Assembly: GCF_000015265.1 (NCBI RefSeq)
Contig: NC_008699.1
Coordinates: 682,001-746,000, forward strand
Direction of reading: 5' to 3'
DNA from: Nocardioides sp. JS614
GTDB taxonomy: Bacteria > Actinomycetota > Actinomycetes > Propionibacteriales > Nocardioidaceae
DNA: 64,000 nucleotides
Both the position numbers and the translations under genes were made by a program. Below the pieces are notes generated by a model. That model was given only the letters and a program-made list of their open reading frames with translations. It was not told where the DNA came from and did no database searches. Shown piece by piece: positions 16,914 to 25,009 of this stretch (its first letter is position 1; every line of letters starts with the position of its first letter).

Positions 16914-18026
16914 TCAGGCGGGCACCCGTGCTCCGTCGGTGACGGCCGCGTGCACGGCGAGCATCCGGTCGACGGTCGCCTGCCAGGGGAACAGCTCGGC
17001 GCGGCGGCGCGCGGCCTGGCGCCGTACGGCGACCGGGCGGGCCGCGACCTCGAGCACGGCGTCGGCGAGGGCGGCCGGGTCGGACTCGGCCCAGCCCCCG
17101 GACTGCTCGTCGACCAGCTCGCGCGCGCCGCCCCGCGACGCCGTGACGACCGGGGTGCCGCTCGCGAGCGCCTCGAGCACGGCCAGCCCGAAGGTCTCGC
17201 CCGGGCAGACGGAGAGCGCCACGTCGGCCGCCGCGATCCGGTGGCTCAGGTCCGCGCGCCCCGCGATGAACCCGTGGAACGTGACCGGCGCCCCGGCCGC
17301 CAGCTCGACGAGCTCGTCGAGGTGCGGGCCGTCGCCGTACACGTCCATCCGCACCGGTACCCCGCGGCGGTGCAGCTCGACCGCGGTCGCCACGGCCAGG
17401 TGCGGCGACTTCTCCCGCGACAGCCGGCCGACGTGGGCCAGGCGCAGCACGTCCGACGCGGCGGCCGGATGGGGACGGAACGTCTCCAGGTCGACACCCA
17501 GCGGCACGCGCACCGTCGGGCAGCCGGCCGCGTCGGCGAGTGCCTGGAACTCCCGCTGCGCGTAGTCCGAGGTCACCACGAGCGTGTCGAAGCTGCGGAC
17601 GAGCAGCCGGTTGAGCAGCCCGATCGAGACCTTCGAGGTGGTCTCCAGCCCGCTGCGCATCGCGAACATGTCGTCGAGCCGCTCGTGGGAGAACAGCACC
17701 GACCCGACGCCGCGGCGTCGGGCCCAGCGGGTCACCGGCAGCAGGGTGAGCTTGTCGCTGAGCTCCACCGACGTCGGCGCGAACCGCTCCAGCACGTCGA
17801 CCACCCGCCACGGCTCCACGATCAGCCGGTAGCCACCGCCCACCCGTGGCGCTCGCACCTGCACGACGTCGCCGTGCTCGGTCGTGGTCGCCGCGTCCAC
17901 CGGGCCCGGTACGACGAGCAGCCGGTCCACGCCGGCAGTGACGTACCCCGCCCCGAGGGCGGCGACGGCGGTCTTCATGCCGCCGGAGGCGGGTCCGATG
18001 AAGTTGGCGAGCTGGGCGATGCGCAC
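16914..18026 (-). CDS. GT4-family glycosyltransferase
   Basis: A 370-residue retaining glycosyltransferase of the GT-B fold. The N-terminal acceptor domain starts VRIAQLANFIGPASGGMKT; the C-terminal nucleotide-sugar domain has VGRLSREKSPHLAVATAVE, DVYGDGPHLDELVELA, and the E-x7-E block CPGETFGLAVLEALASGTPVV. Similar enzymes in actinobacteria transfer mannose or glucose to lipids or cell-wall glycans; the donor cannot be read here. The GTG at 18026 gives the natural beta-strand start; a weak GACCGT lies 6 bases upstream of it. It is divergent from the DUF1905 gene. Confidence 0.85.
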   Translation of the reverse strand: MRIAQLANFIGPASGGMKTAVAALGAGYVTAGVDRLLVVPGPVDAATTTEHGDVVQVRAPRVGGGYRLIVEPWRVVDVLERFAPTSVELSDKLTLLPVTRWARRRGVGSVLFSHERLDDMFAMRSGLETTSKVSIGLLNRLLVRSFDTLVVTSDYAQREFQALADAAGCPTVRVPLGVDLETFRPHPAAASDVLRLAHVGRLSREKSPHLAVATAVELHRRGVPVRMDVYGDGPHLDELVELAAGAPVTFHGFIAGRADLSHRIAAADVALSVCPGETFGLAVLEALASGTPVVTASRGGARELVDEQSGGWAESDPAALADAVLEVAARPVAVRRQAARRRAELFPWQATVDRMLAVHAAVTDGARVPA

Positions 18027-18110
18027 GCAGCGACGGTCCCGTGCCCGCGTGAACGCGCGGCGAGGGTGGGGTGGCGGTCCGGTGTCGGTGCGATGGTGCA
18101 CCCTGGGCCC

Positions 18111-18413
18111 ATGGCCGGGTGGACGTGCGAGTTCGACGCCGAGCTGTGGGAGTGGGAGTCCTCGCCGCAGGGCACGGCCTGGGTGTTCCTCACCGTGCCG
18201 GCCGAGGAGACCGAGGAGATCCGGCTGCGCTCGGGCCCGCCGCGGGGATTCGGGTCGGTGCGGGTGGAGGTGACGCTGGGCGGCTCGACCTGGCGCACGT
18301 CGGTGTTCCCCGACCAGGAGCGCGGCTACGTCCTACCGGTCAAGAAGGCGGTGCGCCGCGCCGAGTCCCTCGAGGTGGGGGACCCGGCGCGGCTGCGCCT
18401 CGAGCTGGTCTGA
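18111..18413 (+). CDS. DUF1905 domain protein
   Basis: A 100-residue protein consisting of a single DUF1905 domain: it starts MAGWTCEFDAELWEWESSPQ, continues with FLTVPAEETEEIRLRSGPPRGFGSVRVEV and ends with the family's VLPVKKAVRRAESLEVGD. The biochemical function of this family is not established. The much longer frame upstream is antisense to the glycosyltransferase and is not coding. It is convergent with the membrane protein gene at 18424, only 10 bases away. Confidence 0.82.
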   Translation: MAGWTCEFDAELWEWESSPQGTAWVFLTVPAEETEEIRLRSGPPRGFGSVRVEVTLGGSTWRTSVFPDQERGYVLPVKKAVRRAESLEVGDPARLRLELV

Positions 18414-18423
18414 CGGGCCCGCG

Positions 18424-19272
18424 CTACGGCGCGACCGGCTCGCGGTTGAGCGTCTTGTAGGTGTACGCCGTGCCGAGTAGCACGACCGGCACGCTGACCA
18501 GCGCACCGACCACGCAGATCACGAACCCGACCGCGGCGACCAGGCCGCCGACGATGTACCAGACGATCGTGGCTGCGAGGTTGTCCTTCACGAACAGCAC
18601 GCTCGCCTTGATCGCGTCGACCGGCGCCATGTTCTTGTCGATGATGAAGAACAGCGTGTACGACGTCGCGAACCCGACCACCAGGCCGGGCAGGTAGCAC
18701 AGGATCGTGCCGACGAACGTGGCGACCGCGATGATCACGCTGGCAACCACCACCGACCCGAGGTTGTCGGTCTTGATGACGTCCGCGAACAGGAACGGCC
18801 GGCCCGCGGTGACGTTGAGCGAGGCCCGGACCAGGCCGGCGCCGATGATCCAGGCGACGACCAGCAGCACGGCCGACAGCAGCGACTGCAGGATCAGCCG
18901 GCCGAAGAAGCCGGTGCCGTCGTCACAGGTGAGCGAGCCGTTCTGCACCGAGCACGACGCATCCGTGGTCAGCGCGTTCATCACGAAGGTGCCGAGGACG
19001 GCGACCACGACCAGGGCGACGACCAGGACCACGGCGGACAGGATGATCTGGGCGGTGTTCGCCTGGAACTTCGCCCAGCCGTAGGACAAGGCGTTGCCGA
19101 GGCTGTAGCCGCTGCCGTCGCCACCGCCGTACGACGGGGCGGGCGGGGGCGGCGGCGGGTTCTCGCCGTACCCGCCGGTCGGCGGTGGCGGCCCGCCGTA
19201 GCCGTCGCCCGATGGCGGTGGCAGTGGCGGAGGAGGGGCCTGGTCGGGGGGTGGGGGTTCGTTCGTCGACAT
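18424..19272 (-). CDS. membrane protein with proline/glycine-rich cytoplasmic N-terminus
   Basis: A 282-residue protein. Residues 1-55 are low-complexity (PPPPDQAPPPPLPPPSG, then repeats of glycine, tyrosine and proline); from about residue 70 there are five to six hydrophobic helices with the segment LSYGWAKFQANTAQIIL before the first. A cysteine pair lies in an extracellular loop (DASCSVQNGSLTCDDG). Proteins of this layout are common in actinobacteria, often labelled DUF or proline-rich membrane protein; the function is unknown. A ribosome site CCAGGAG precedes the ATG. The same proline/tyrosine-rich style recurs in the DUF4190 protein at 30565. Confidence 0.8.
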   Translation of the reverse strand: MSTNEPPPPDQAPPPPLPPPSGDGYGGPPPPTGGYGENPPPPPPAPSYGGGDGSGYSLGNALSYGWAKFQANTAQIILSAVVLVVALVVVAVLGTFVMNALTTDASCSVQNGSLTCDDGTGFFGRLILQSLLSAVLLVVAWIIGAGLVRASLNVTAGRPFLFADVIKTDNLGSVVVASVIIAVATFVGTILCYLPGLVVGFATSYTLFFIIDKNMAPVDAIKASVLFVKDNLAATIVWYIVGGLVAAVGFVICVVGALVSVPVVLLGTAYTYKTLNREPVAP

Positions 19273-19440
19273 CCGGTGCTCCTGGATCTCATCCGCAGGG
19301 CTGGCAGTTCGCAACCTAGCGGTCCCGCGCCCCGCAGGGACAGGCTCAACCGGACTATTGGCAACGGCCCGAACAGGCATCCGAGCCACGGGTCCGGGTA
19401 CCGCTTCCCCGGCGGCGACCGCGGCGACAGGATGGGGCAC

Positions 19441-21822
19441 ATGGGCAGGAGACCTCCGCACCGAGACATCGACGAGCGCGAGCTGGACGTAGACCCGCCC
19501 AAGCGCACGGCCGCAGGGGTGCCGGCGGTCGCGGTCGCGATGAAGCGGGCGGTCGAGCAGATGGGGGTCCGGCGTACGGCGCAGACGCTGCTCAAGCTCA
19601 ACCAGGCGGACGGCTTCGACTGCCAGGGCTGCGCGTGGCCCGACCCGGACCCGAGTCATCGGGCGACGGCGGAGTTCTGCGAGAACGGCGCCAAGGCCGT
19701 GACCGAGGAGGCGACCAGGCGACACCTGCACCGCGGCTTCTTCGCCGCCCACCCGCTCACCGAGCTGCGGGAGCGGTCCGACTACTGGCTGGGCCAGCAG
19801 GGCCGGATCACCGAGCCGATGGTGCTGCGCGAGGGCGGCACCCACTACGAGCCGATCGGCTGGGACGAGGCGTTCGCGACCATCGCCCGGCACCTGCAGG
19901 CGCTGGAATCCCCGGACCAGGCGATCTTCTACACCTCCGGCAAGACCTCCAACGAGGCGGCGTTCGCCTACCAGCTCTTCGTCCGCGCCTTCGGCACCAA
20001 CAACCTGCCCGACTGCTCGAACATGTGCCACGAGTCGACCTCGGTCGCGCTCGCGGAGGTGATCGGCATCGGCAAGGCGTCGGTCACCATCCGCGACGTG
20101 CTCGAGGCCGACCTGATCGTGATCGCCGGGCAGAACCCGGGCACCAACCACCCGCGGATGCTCACCGCCCTCGAGGGCGCGAAGCGCAACGGCGCCCGGA
20201 TCATCGCGGTCAACCCGCTCAAGGAGGCGGGCCTGGTCCGGTTCAAGAACCCGCAGCGACCGCGCGGCATCGTCGGCCACGGCACCGAGCTCGCCGACCT
20301 GCACCTGCCGCTGCGGATCAACGGCGACCTCGCGCTGTTCCAGGCGATCGGCGCGCTGCTGCTGGAGTGGGGCTGCGTCGACCACGAGTTCGTCGACCGC
20401 CACACCTGGGGCTTCGAGGCCTGGGCCGAGCACCTGCGCACGCTGGACTGGGACGTTGTCCGCCGGTCCACCGGGCTGACGCGCGAGCAGATCGAAGAAG
20501 CCGCGCGGATGTTCCGCGACTCGCGCGCGACGGTGATCTGCTGGGCGATGGGGATCACGCAGCACCGCAACGCGGTCGCGACCGTCAAGGAGTTCGCGAA
20601 CGTCGCGTTCCTCCAGGGCAACATCGGCAGGCCCGGCGCCGGGCTGTTCCCGGTGCGCGGCCACTCCAACGTCCAGGGCGACCGCACCATGGGGATCTGG
20701 GAGCGCCCGCCCGGCCACTTCCTCGACAAGCTGCGCGACGAGTTCGGGTTCGAGCCGCCGCGCGAGCACGGGTTCGACAGCGTGGCCGCGATCAAGGCCC
20801 TGCGCGACGGCGACGCCAAGGTGTTCTTCGGCCTCGGCGGCAACTTCGTCTCGGCCGCGCCGGACACCGAGGTCACCGAGGAGGCGTTCCGCCGCGCCGC
20901 GCTGACCGTGCACGTGTCGACCAAGCTGAACCGGTCGCACGTCGTGCACGGCCGGGAGGCGCTGATCCTGCCGGCGCTCGGGCGCAGCGAGAAGGACCTC
21001 ACCGGCGGCCGGGTGCAGCGGGTCACCGTCGAGGACAGCACCTGTTCGGTGCACGCCTCGCAGGGTCCGCTCGAGCCGGCCTCGCCGTACCTGCGCTCGG
21101 AGGTCGACATCGTCTGCTCCCTGGCGCAGGCCGTGCTGGGCGACCGCTACGGCCTGCCCTGGCAGGAGTTCCGCGCCGACTACACCGAGATCCGGCGCCG
21201 GATCGCGCGGGTGGTGCCGGGCTGCGCGGCGTACGACGAGAAGGTGGACCGCCCCGGTGGCTTCGTGCTGCCGCACCCGCCGCGGGACAGCCGGACCTTC
21301 CCCACCGAGAAGGACCGCGCGATCTTCACGGTCAGCCCCACGACGGTCCTCGAGGTGCCGGAAGGCCGGCTGCTGCTGCAGACCCTGCGCTCCCACGACC
21401 AGTTCAACACCACGATCTACGGCCTCGACGACCGCTACCGCGGCATCTCCGGCGGCCGGCGGGTGGTGTTCGTGCACGCCGACGACATCGCCGCCCTCGG
21501 GCTCGAGGAGGGCGAGCACGTCGACCTGGTCAGCGAGTGGGAGGACGGCTCGCAGCGCCGGGCGCCGTCGTTCCGCGTGGTCGCCTACGACACCCCGCGC
21601 GGCTGCGCGGCGGCGTACTACCCCGAGACGAACCCGCTGGTCCCGCTCGACTCGACGGCCGAGGGCAGCAACTGCCCGACCTCGAAGTCCGTGGTCGTGC
21701 GGCTGGACCGGGCCGACGGCGGGCCGCAGGGCGTCACCGCCGGCAGCGACGTCGGCACGATCACCCCGGCCGGACGGGGCGACGAGGGCAAGCGGCACGT
21801 GGAGCCGGAGCACCTGAGCTGA
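19441..21822 (+). CDS. FdhF/YdeP-family molybdopterin oxidoreductase
   Basis: A 793-residue molybdenum-pterin enzyme related to formate dehydrogenase alpha subunits of the YdeP type. The N-terminal cysteine motif is CQGCAWPDP...FCENG (near residues 64-83), fitting a cluster-binding site; pterin-binding segments include FYTSGKTSNEAAFAYQLF, GQNPGTNHPRM, NIGRPGAGLFPVRGHSNVQG and a C-terminal molydopterin dinucleotide-binding domain with LRSHDQFNTTIYGLDDRYRG. No electron-transfer partner or Fdh beta/gamma gene is adjacent, so it is an orphan catalytic subunit and the substrate is uncertain. ATG at 19441 follows CAGGAT by 7 bases. Confidence 0.9.
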   Translation: MGRRPPHRDIDERELDVDPPKRTAAGVPAVAVAMKRAVEQMGVRRTAQTLLKLNQADGFDCQGCAWPDPDPSHRATAEFCENGAKAVTEEATRRHLHRGFFAAHPLTELRERSDYWLGQQGRITEPMVLREGGTHYEPIGWDEAFATIARHLQALESPDQAIFYTSGKTSNEAAFAYQLFVRAFGTNNLPDCSNMCHESTSVALAEVIGIGKASVTIRDVLEADLIVIAGQNPGTNHPRMLTALEGAKRNGARIIAVNPLKEAGLVRFKNPQRPRGIVGHGTELADLHLPLRINGDLALFQAIGALLLEWGCVDHEFVDRHTWGFEAWAEHLRTLDWDVVRRSTGLTREQIEEAARMFRDSRATVICWAMGITQHRNAVATVKEFANVAFLQGNIGRPGAGLFPVRGHSNVQGDRTMGIWERPPGHFLDKLRDEFGFEPPREHGFDSVAAIKALRDGDAKVFFGLGGNFVSAAPDTEVTEEAFRRAALTVHVSTKLNRSHVVHGREALILPALGRSEKDLTGGRVQRVTVEDSTCSVHASQGPLEPASPYLRSEVDIVCSLAQAVLGDRYGLPWQEFRADYTEIRRRIARVVPGCAAYDEKVDRPGGFVLPHPPRDSRTFPTEKDRAIFTVSPTTVLEVPEGRLLLQTLRSHDQFNTTIYGLDDRYRGISGGRRVVFVHADDIAALGLEEGEHVDLVSEWEDGSQRRAPSFRVVAYDTPRGCAAAYYPETNPLVPLDSTAEGSNCPTSKSVVVRLDRADGGPQGVTAGSDVGTITPAGRGDEGKRHVEPEHLS

Positions 21823-21861
21823 GACGCTTTCTATGGGGTTGACACCCCCTAGAAGCGTCTC
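21821..21861 (+). terminator. 16-bp hairpin between the molybdoenzyme and pirin genes
   Basis: A long inverted repeat overlapping the stop codon: outer arms GAGACGCTT / AAGCGTCTC (21821-21829, 21853-21861) and inner CTA-GGGG / CCCC-TAG separated by TTGACA. Only one bulge and one mismatch interrupt the stem. There is no T-tract, as is common for actinobacterial terminators. It could also act as a cis-element for pirin, whose start is 20 bases downstream; the TTGACA is in the loop but has no well-spaced -10. Confidence 0.65.
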
Positions 21862-21881
21862 AGGCGCGGCACAATGGGGCG

Positions 21882-22937
21882 ATGAGCAACCTCGAGGACC
21901 GGCCCGACGAGGTCGACGGCGCGTGTGCGGTGACCTCGGGCATCGAGATCATGACGCCGCGCGACGTGCCGCTCGGCGGGCCCCGCGCGATGCGGGTGCG
22001 GCGTACCCTCCCGCAGCGCCAGCGCTCGCTGATCGGCGCCTGGTGCTTCGTCGACCACTACGGACCCGACCGGGTCGCCGACACCGGCGGCATGTCGGTC
22101 GCGCCGCACCCGCACACCGGGCTGCAGACGGTGAGCTGGCTGTTCACCGGCGAGGTCGAGCACCGCGACAGCGCGGGCAACCACGCGATGGTCCGGCCCG
22201 GAGAGGTCAACCTGATGACCGCCGGCCGCGGGATCAGCCACTCGGAGGTCTCGCCGGCCGCGACGGAGACGTTGCACGGCGCCCAGCTGTGGGTGGCCCT
22301 GCCCGACGCGGACCGCTTCACCGACCCCGGGTTCGCCCACCACGCGCCCCCCGCGGTGACCGGGGACGGCTGGACCGCGCGGGTGTTCCTCGGGTCGCTG
22401 CTCGGCGACAGCTCGCCGGTCCCGACGTACACCCCGCTGCTGGGCGCCGAGCTGCTGCTCGGGCCGGGCACGACCCTGACGCTCGACGTGGACGAGACCT
22501 TCGAGCACGGCGTCCTCGCGGACACCGGCGTGCTCTCCGTCGCGGGCGTCGAGACCAAGCAGAACGACCTCGCCTACGTCCCGCCGGGCCGTTCGACGTT
22601 GACCCTGACGGCGTACGACGAGCCGGTCCGGCTGCTGCTCCTCGGCGGGCCGCCGTTCCCCGAGAGCATCGTGATGTGGTGGAACTTCGTGGGCCGCAGC
22701 CACGACGAGATCGTGGCGTTCCGCGAGGAGTGGCAGGCCCAGGTCCTCGACCCGGACGGCGCCGAGCGGGCGCCGGCCGAGGCGGGTGGCCGGCGCGAGG
22801 ACGGCGGCGCGTACGCCCGCGTGGTCCGAGACTCCCAGCTGGTCCGGGAGGGCCGGTTCGGCGTCGTCGTCGGTGACCACCTGCCGCCGATCCCCGCGCC
22901 GCCGCTGCCCAACGTCCGGCTCCGCCCGCGCACCTGA
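21882..22937 (+). CDS. pirin-family bicupin protein
   Basis: A 351-residue pirin: N-terminal cupin with WCFVDHYGPD, the metal site MSVAPHPHTGLQTVSWLFTGEVEHRDSAG carrying the histidine cluster, and VNLMTAGRGISHSEVSP; the C-terminal cupin contains RLLLLGGPPFPESIVMWWNFVGRSHDEI, characteristic of the family. Some pirins have quercetin dioxygenase activity; others regulate. The function is unknown here. ATG at 21882 lies 6 bases after CACAAT, a likely leaderless promoter. The C-terminus (about 60 residues after EEWQAQV) is longer than in minimal pirins. Confidence 0.9.
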   Translation: MSNLEDRPDEVDGACAVTSGIEIMTPRDVPLGGPRAMRVRRTLPQRQRSLIGAWCFVDHYGPDRVADTGGMSVAPHPHTGLQTVSWLFTGEVEHRDSAGNHAMVRPGEVNLMTAGRGISHSEVSPAATETLHGAQLWVALPDADRFTDPGFAHHAPPAVTGDGWTARVFLGSLLGDSSPVPTYTPLLGAELLLGPGTTLTLDVDETFEHGVLADTGVLSVAGVETKQNDLAYVPPGRSTLTLTAYDEPVRLLLLGGPPFPESIVMWWNFVGRSHDEIVAFREEWQAQVLDPDGAERAPAEAGGRREDGGAYARVVRDSQLVREGRFGVVVGDHLPPIPAPPLPNVRLRPRT

Positions 22938-23039
22938 CCGCAGCTGTCGTCGACCCGCCGCCCCGGCGATAGATCCGTCGGGTGCCGGGCGGCGGACCGC
23001 GCACACGCCGGTGTCGGCACGGTCCGCCAGGATGTCCGC

Positions 23040-23633
23040 ATGGGACCGGTGACCGCAGAGGACGGCGTCGCGCGCTGCCCGTGGGCCGGCGGGCCCGGCG
23101 TGATGCGCGACTACCACGACACCGAGTGGGGCGAGCGGGTGCACGGGGAGGCGGCGTACCTCGAGCGGCTGACCCTCGAGGCGTTCCAGTCGGGCCTGTC
23201 CTGGTCGACGATCCTCAACAAGCGCCCGGCGTTCCGCGAGGTGTTCCGGGGCTTCGACGCCGACGCGATCGCGGCGTTCGACGCCGCCGACGTCGAGCGA
23301 CTCATGCAGGAGCCGCGGATCGTCCGCAACCGGCTGAAGATCGAGGCGGCCCTCACCAACGCTCGCGCGACCGTCGCGCTGCGCGAGGCCGAGGGCCTCG
23401 AGGCGTTGGTGCTCTCGTTCGCGCCCGACGACCCGCCCGCCTGGCGCGACACCGCCGAGATGGCGACGACGTCCGCCGAGTCGGTCGCGCTGTCCAAGGC
23501 GCTGAAGAAGCGCGGCTTCGCGTTCGTGGGCCCGACCACCATGTACGCCCTCATGGAGGCCATCGGCGTCTTCGACCCCCACCTGGTCGGCTGCTTCCGG
23601 CGGGGCTGCCCGCGGGGTCGGCTTCCCCGGTGA
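23040..23633 (+). CDS. tag: DNA-3-methyladenine glycosylase I
   Basis: A 197-residue base-excision repair enzyme removing 3-methyladenine. It begins with the conserved zinc/active-site region RCPWAGGPGVMRDYHDTEWG (the family's CxW), followed by LTLEAFQSGLSWSTILNKR, RIVRNRLKIEAALTNARA and the C-terminal SKALKKRGFAFVGPTTMYALMEAIG with FDPHLVGCFR; cysteine and histidine ligands of the zinc snap are present. The ATG at 23040 follows CAGGAT by 6 bases. The stop codon lies inside the first copy of the 22-bp direct repeat described next. Confidence 0.95.
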   Translation: MGPVTAEDGVARCPWAGGPGVMRDYHDTEWGERVHGEAAYLERLTLEAFQSGLSWSTILNKRPAFREVFRGFDADAIAAFDAADVERLMQEPRIVRNRLKIEAALTNARATVALREAEGLEALVLSFAPDDPPAWRDTAEMATTSAESVALSKALKKRGFAFVGPTTMYALMEAIGVFDPHLVGCFRRGCPRGRLPR

Positions 23634-23708
23634 ACCGGGGAAACCGGAACTCCGGGGCCGAAACTTCGGGCCAACAGTTCCAACATCCCCGGTGAACCGG
23701 GGAAACCG
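23625..23708 (+). repeat. two 22-bp direct repeats, each a small palindrome
   Basis: CCCCGGTGAACCGGGGAAAC plus CG occurs identically at 23625-23646 and 23687-23708, separated by 40 bases. Each copy contains the hairpin CCCCGGT-GA-ACCGGGG followed by AAAC. The first copy covers the tag stop codon. Between them is another small inverted element (CCGAAACTTCGG). They may be tandem terminators of tag, or copies of a dispersed intergenic repeat. Confidence 0.75.
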
Positions 23709-23804
23709 TCACGGGCTCGCAGATCAACCCCCGGCCGGTTCGGGTCGATACACCCAAGGAATCGGTCTTTCTCGGGTCCAAGTACGGCGGTTTATGCTCA
23801 GCTC

Positions 23805-24992
23805 GTGACCCAGTTGGTCGAGAACCGCGAGACGGCCGCGCCGGCCACCGCCGGGGAGCTGCTCGAGCTCGTGCGCACCGGACGGGCCAGCACCCGCTCC
23901 CAGCTGCGTGCCCTCACCGGGCTGTCGCGGACCGCCGTCACGGCGCGGGTCGGCTCGCTGACCTCCGCCGGGCTCCTGCTGCTCGGCGAGGAGCTCGCCT
24001 CGACCGGCGGCCGGCCTCCGGGCGCCCTGGTCTTCAACAAGGACGCGGGCACCGTCCTCGCGGCCGCGATCGGTCGGTCCCGGAGCCAGCTGGCGGTGCT
24101 CGACCTCGACGGCCAGGAGCTCTCGGCAGACTCGCGCGACCACGAGGTCGGGGTCGGCCCGGACGAGCTGATGGCCGATGTCGTCGACCGGTTCCGAGGC
24201 CTGCTCGCGGGTGTCGAGCCACCGGTCCTCGGCATCGGGCTCAGCCTGCCCGGCACCCTCGACCAGGCCCGAGGCGTGAGCATCGGCTCCCCGGTCATGT
24301 CCGGGTGGGACGGGGTGCCGCTGGCGCCGTACTTCGCCGATCTCGCGCAGGCACCGCTCTTCGTGGGCAACGACGCCGACGTCTTGGCCCGCTCCGAGCT
24401 GCTGGGCGGTGCGGGTGACCTCGGCGACGTACTGGTCGTGAAGGCCTCCACCGGACTCGGCCTCGGCATCATCGCCGGAGGCCGGGTGCTCAGCGGGCAT
24501 CTCGGGGCCGCGGGCGAGATCGGGCACACCAAGGTCGACGCCGCCGGCGAACTGCCCTGCCGCTGCGGCGCGGCCGGCTGCCTGGAGACGATCGCTGGCG
24601 GCTGGTCGCTGGTGGCCAAGATGGCCGAAGGCGGGCATCCGGTCGGCCACGTGCGCGAGCTGGTCGCCCTCGCCCTCCAGGGCGACTCCGCCGCCCGGGG
24701 CCTGCTGCGCGACAGCGGCCGCGAGCTCGGTGACCTGCTCGCCGTGGCGATCAACCTGCTCAACCCGGCCGCGGTCGTCATCGGCGGCGACATGGGCGCG
24801 GCCTTCGACTTCTACCTCGCGGGGGTGCGCGAGAGCGTCTACCGCCGGGCCGCGCCGCTGGCGACCCGCGACCTGCAGTTCCTGCCGGCCACCCACGGCG
24901 CCCGGGCCGGAGTCGTCGGCTGCGCGGCACTGGCTCTCGACCACGTGCTGAGCCCGGTCGCCATCGACAGTCGGCTGGCCACCCAGGCCTGA
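23805..24992 (+). CDS. ROK-family transcriptional regulator
   Basis: A 395-residue ROK protein with an N-terminal winged helix (LLELVRTGRASTRSQLRALTGLSRTAVTARV, residues 19-50) and a sugar-kinase-like domain. The ATP/sugar site shows GIGLSLPGTLD and GNDADVLARSE; the ROK zinc signature is GEIGHTKVD followed by CRCGAAGCLET. Such NagC/XylR-like proteins are mostly sugar-responsive repressors. Its target is not evident; the neighbouring gene is an amidase, not a sugar transporter. GTG at 23805 lies 6 bases after TATGCT (23793-23798), so the message is probably leaderless. Confidence 0.9.
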   Translation: MTQLVENRETAAPATAGELLELVRTGRASTRSQLRALTGLSRTAVTARVGSLTSAGLLLLGEELASTGGRPPGALVFNKDAGTVLAAAIGRSRSQLAVLDLDGQELSADSRDHEVGVGPDELMADVVDRFRGLLAGVEPPVLGIGLSLPGTLDQARGVSIGSPVMSGWDGVPLAPYFADLAQAPLFVGNDADVLARSELLGGAGDLGDVLVVKASTGLGLGIIAGGRVLSGHLGAAGEIGHTKVDAAGELPCRCGAAGCLETIAGGWSLVAKMAEGGHPVGHVRELVALALQGDSAARGLLRDSGRELGDLLAVAINLLNPAAVVIGGDMGAAFDFYLAGVRESVYRRAAPLATRDLQFLPATHGARAGVVGCAALALDHVLSPVAIDSRLATQA

Positions 24993-25009
24993 CCGCTACC
25001 GTCTGCTCC

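Noticed and set aside
21839..21875. TTGACA plus CACAAT as a pirin promoter
   Set aside because: The spacer would be about 25 bases, too long; CACAAT may still act as an extended or lone -10.
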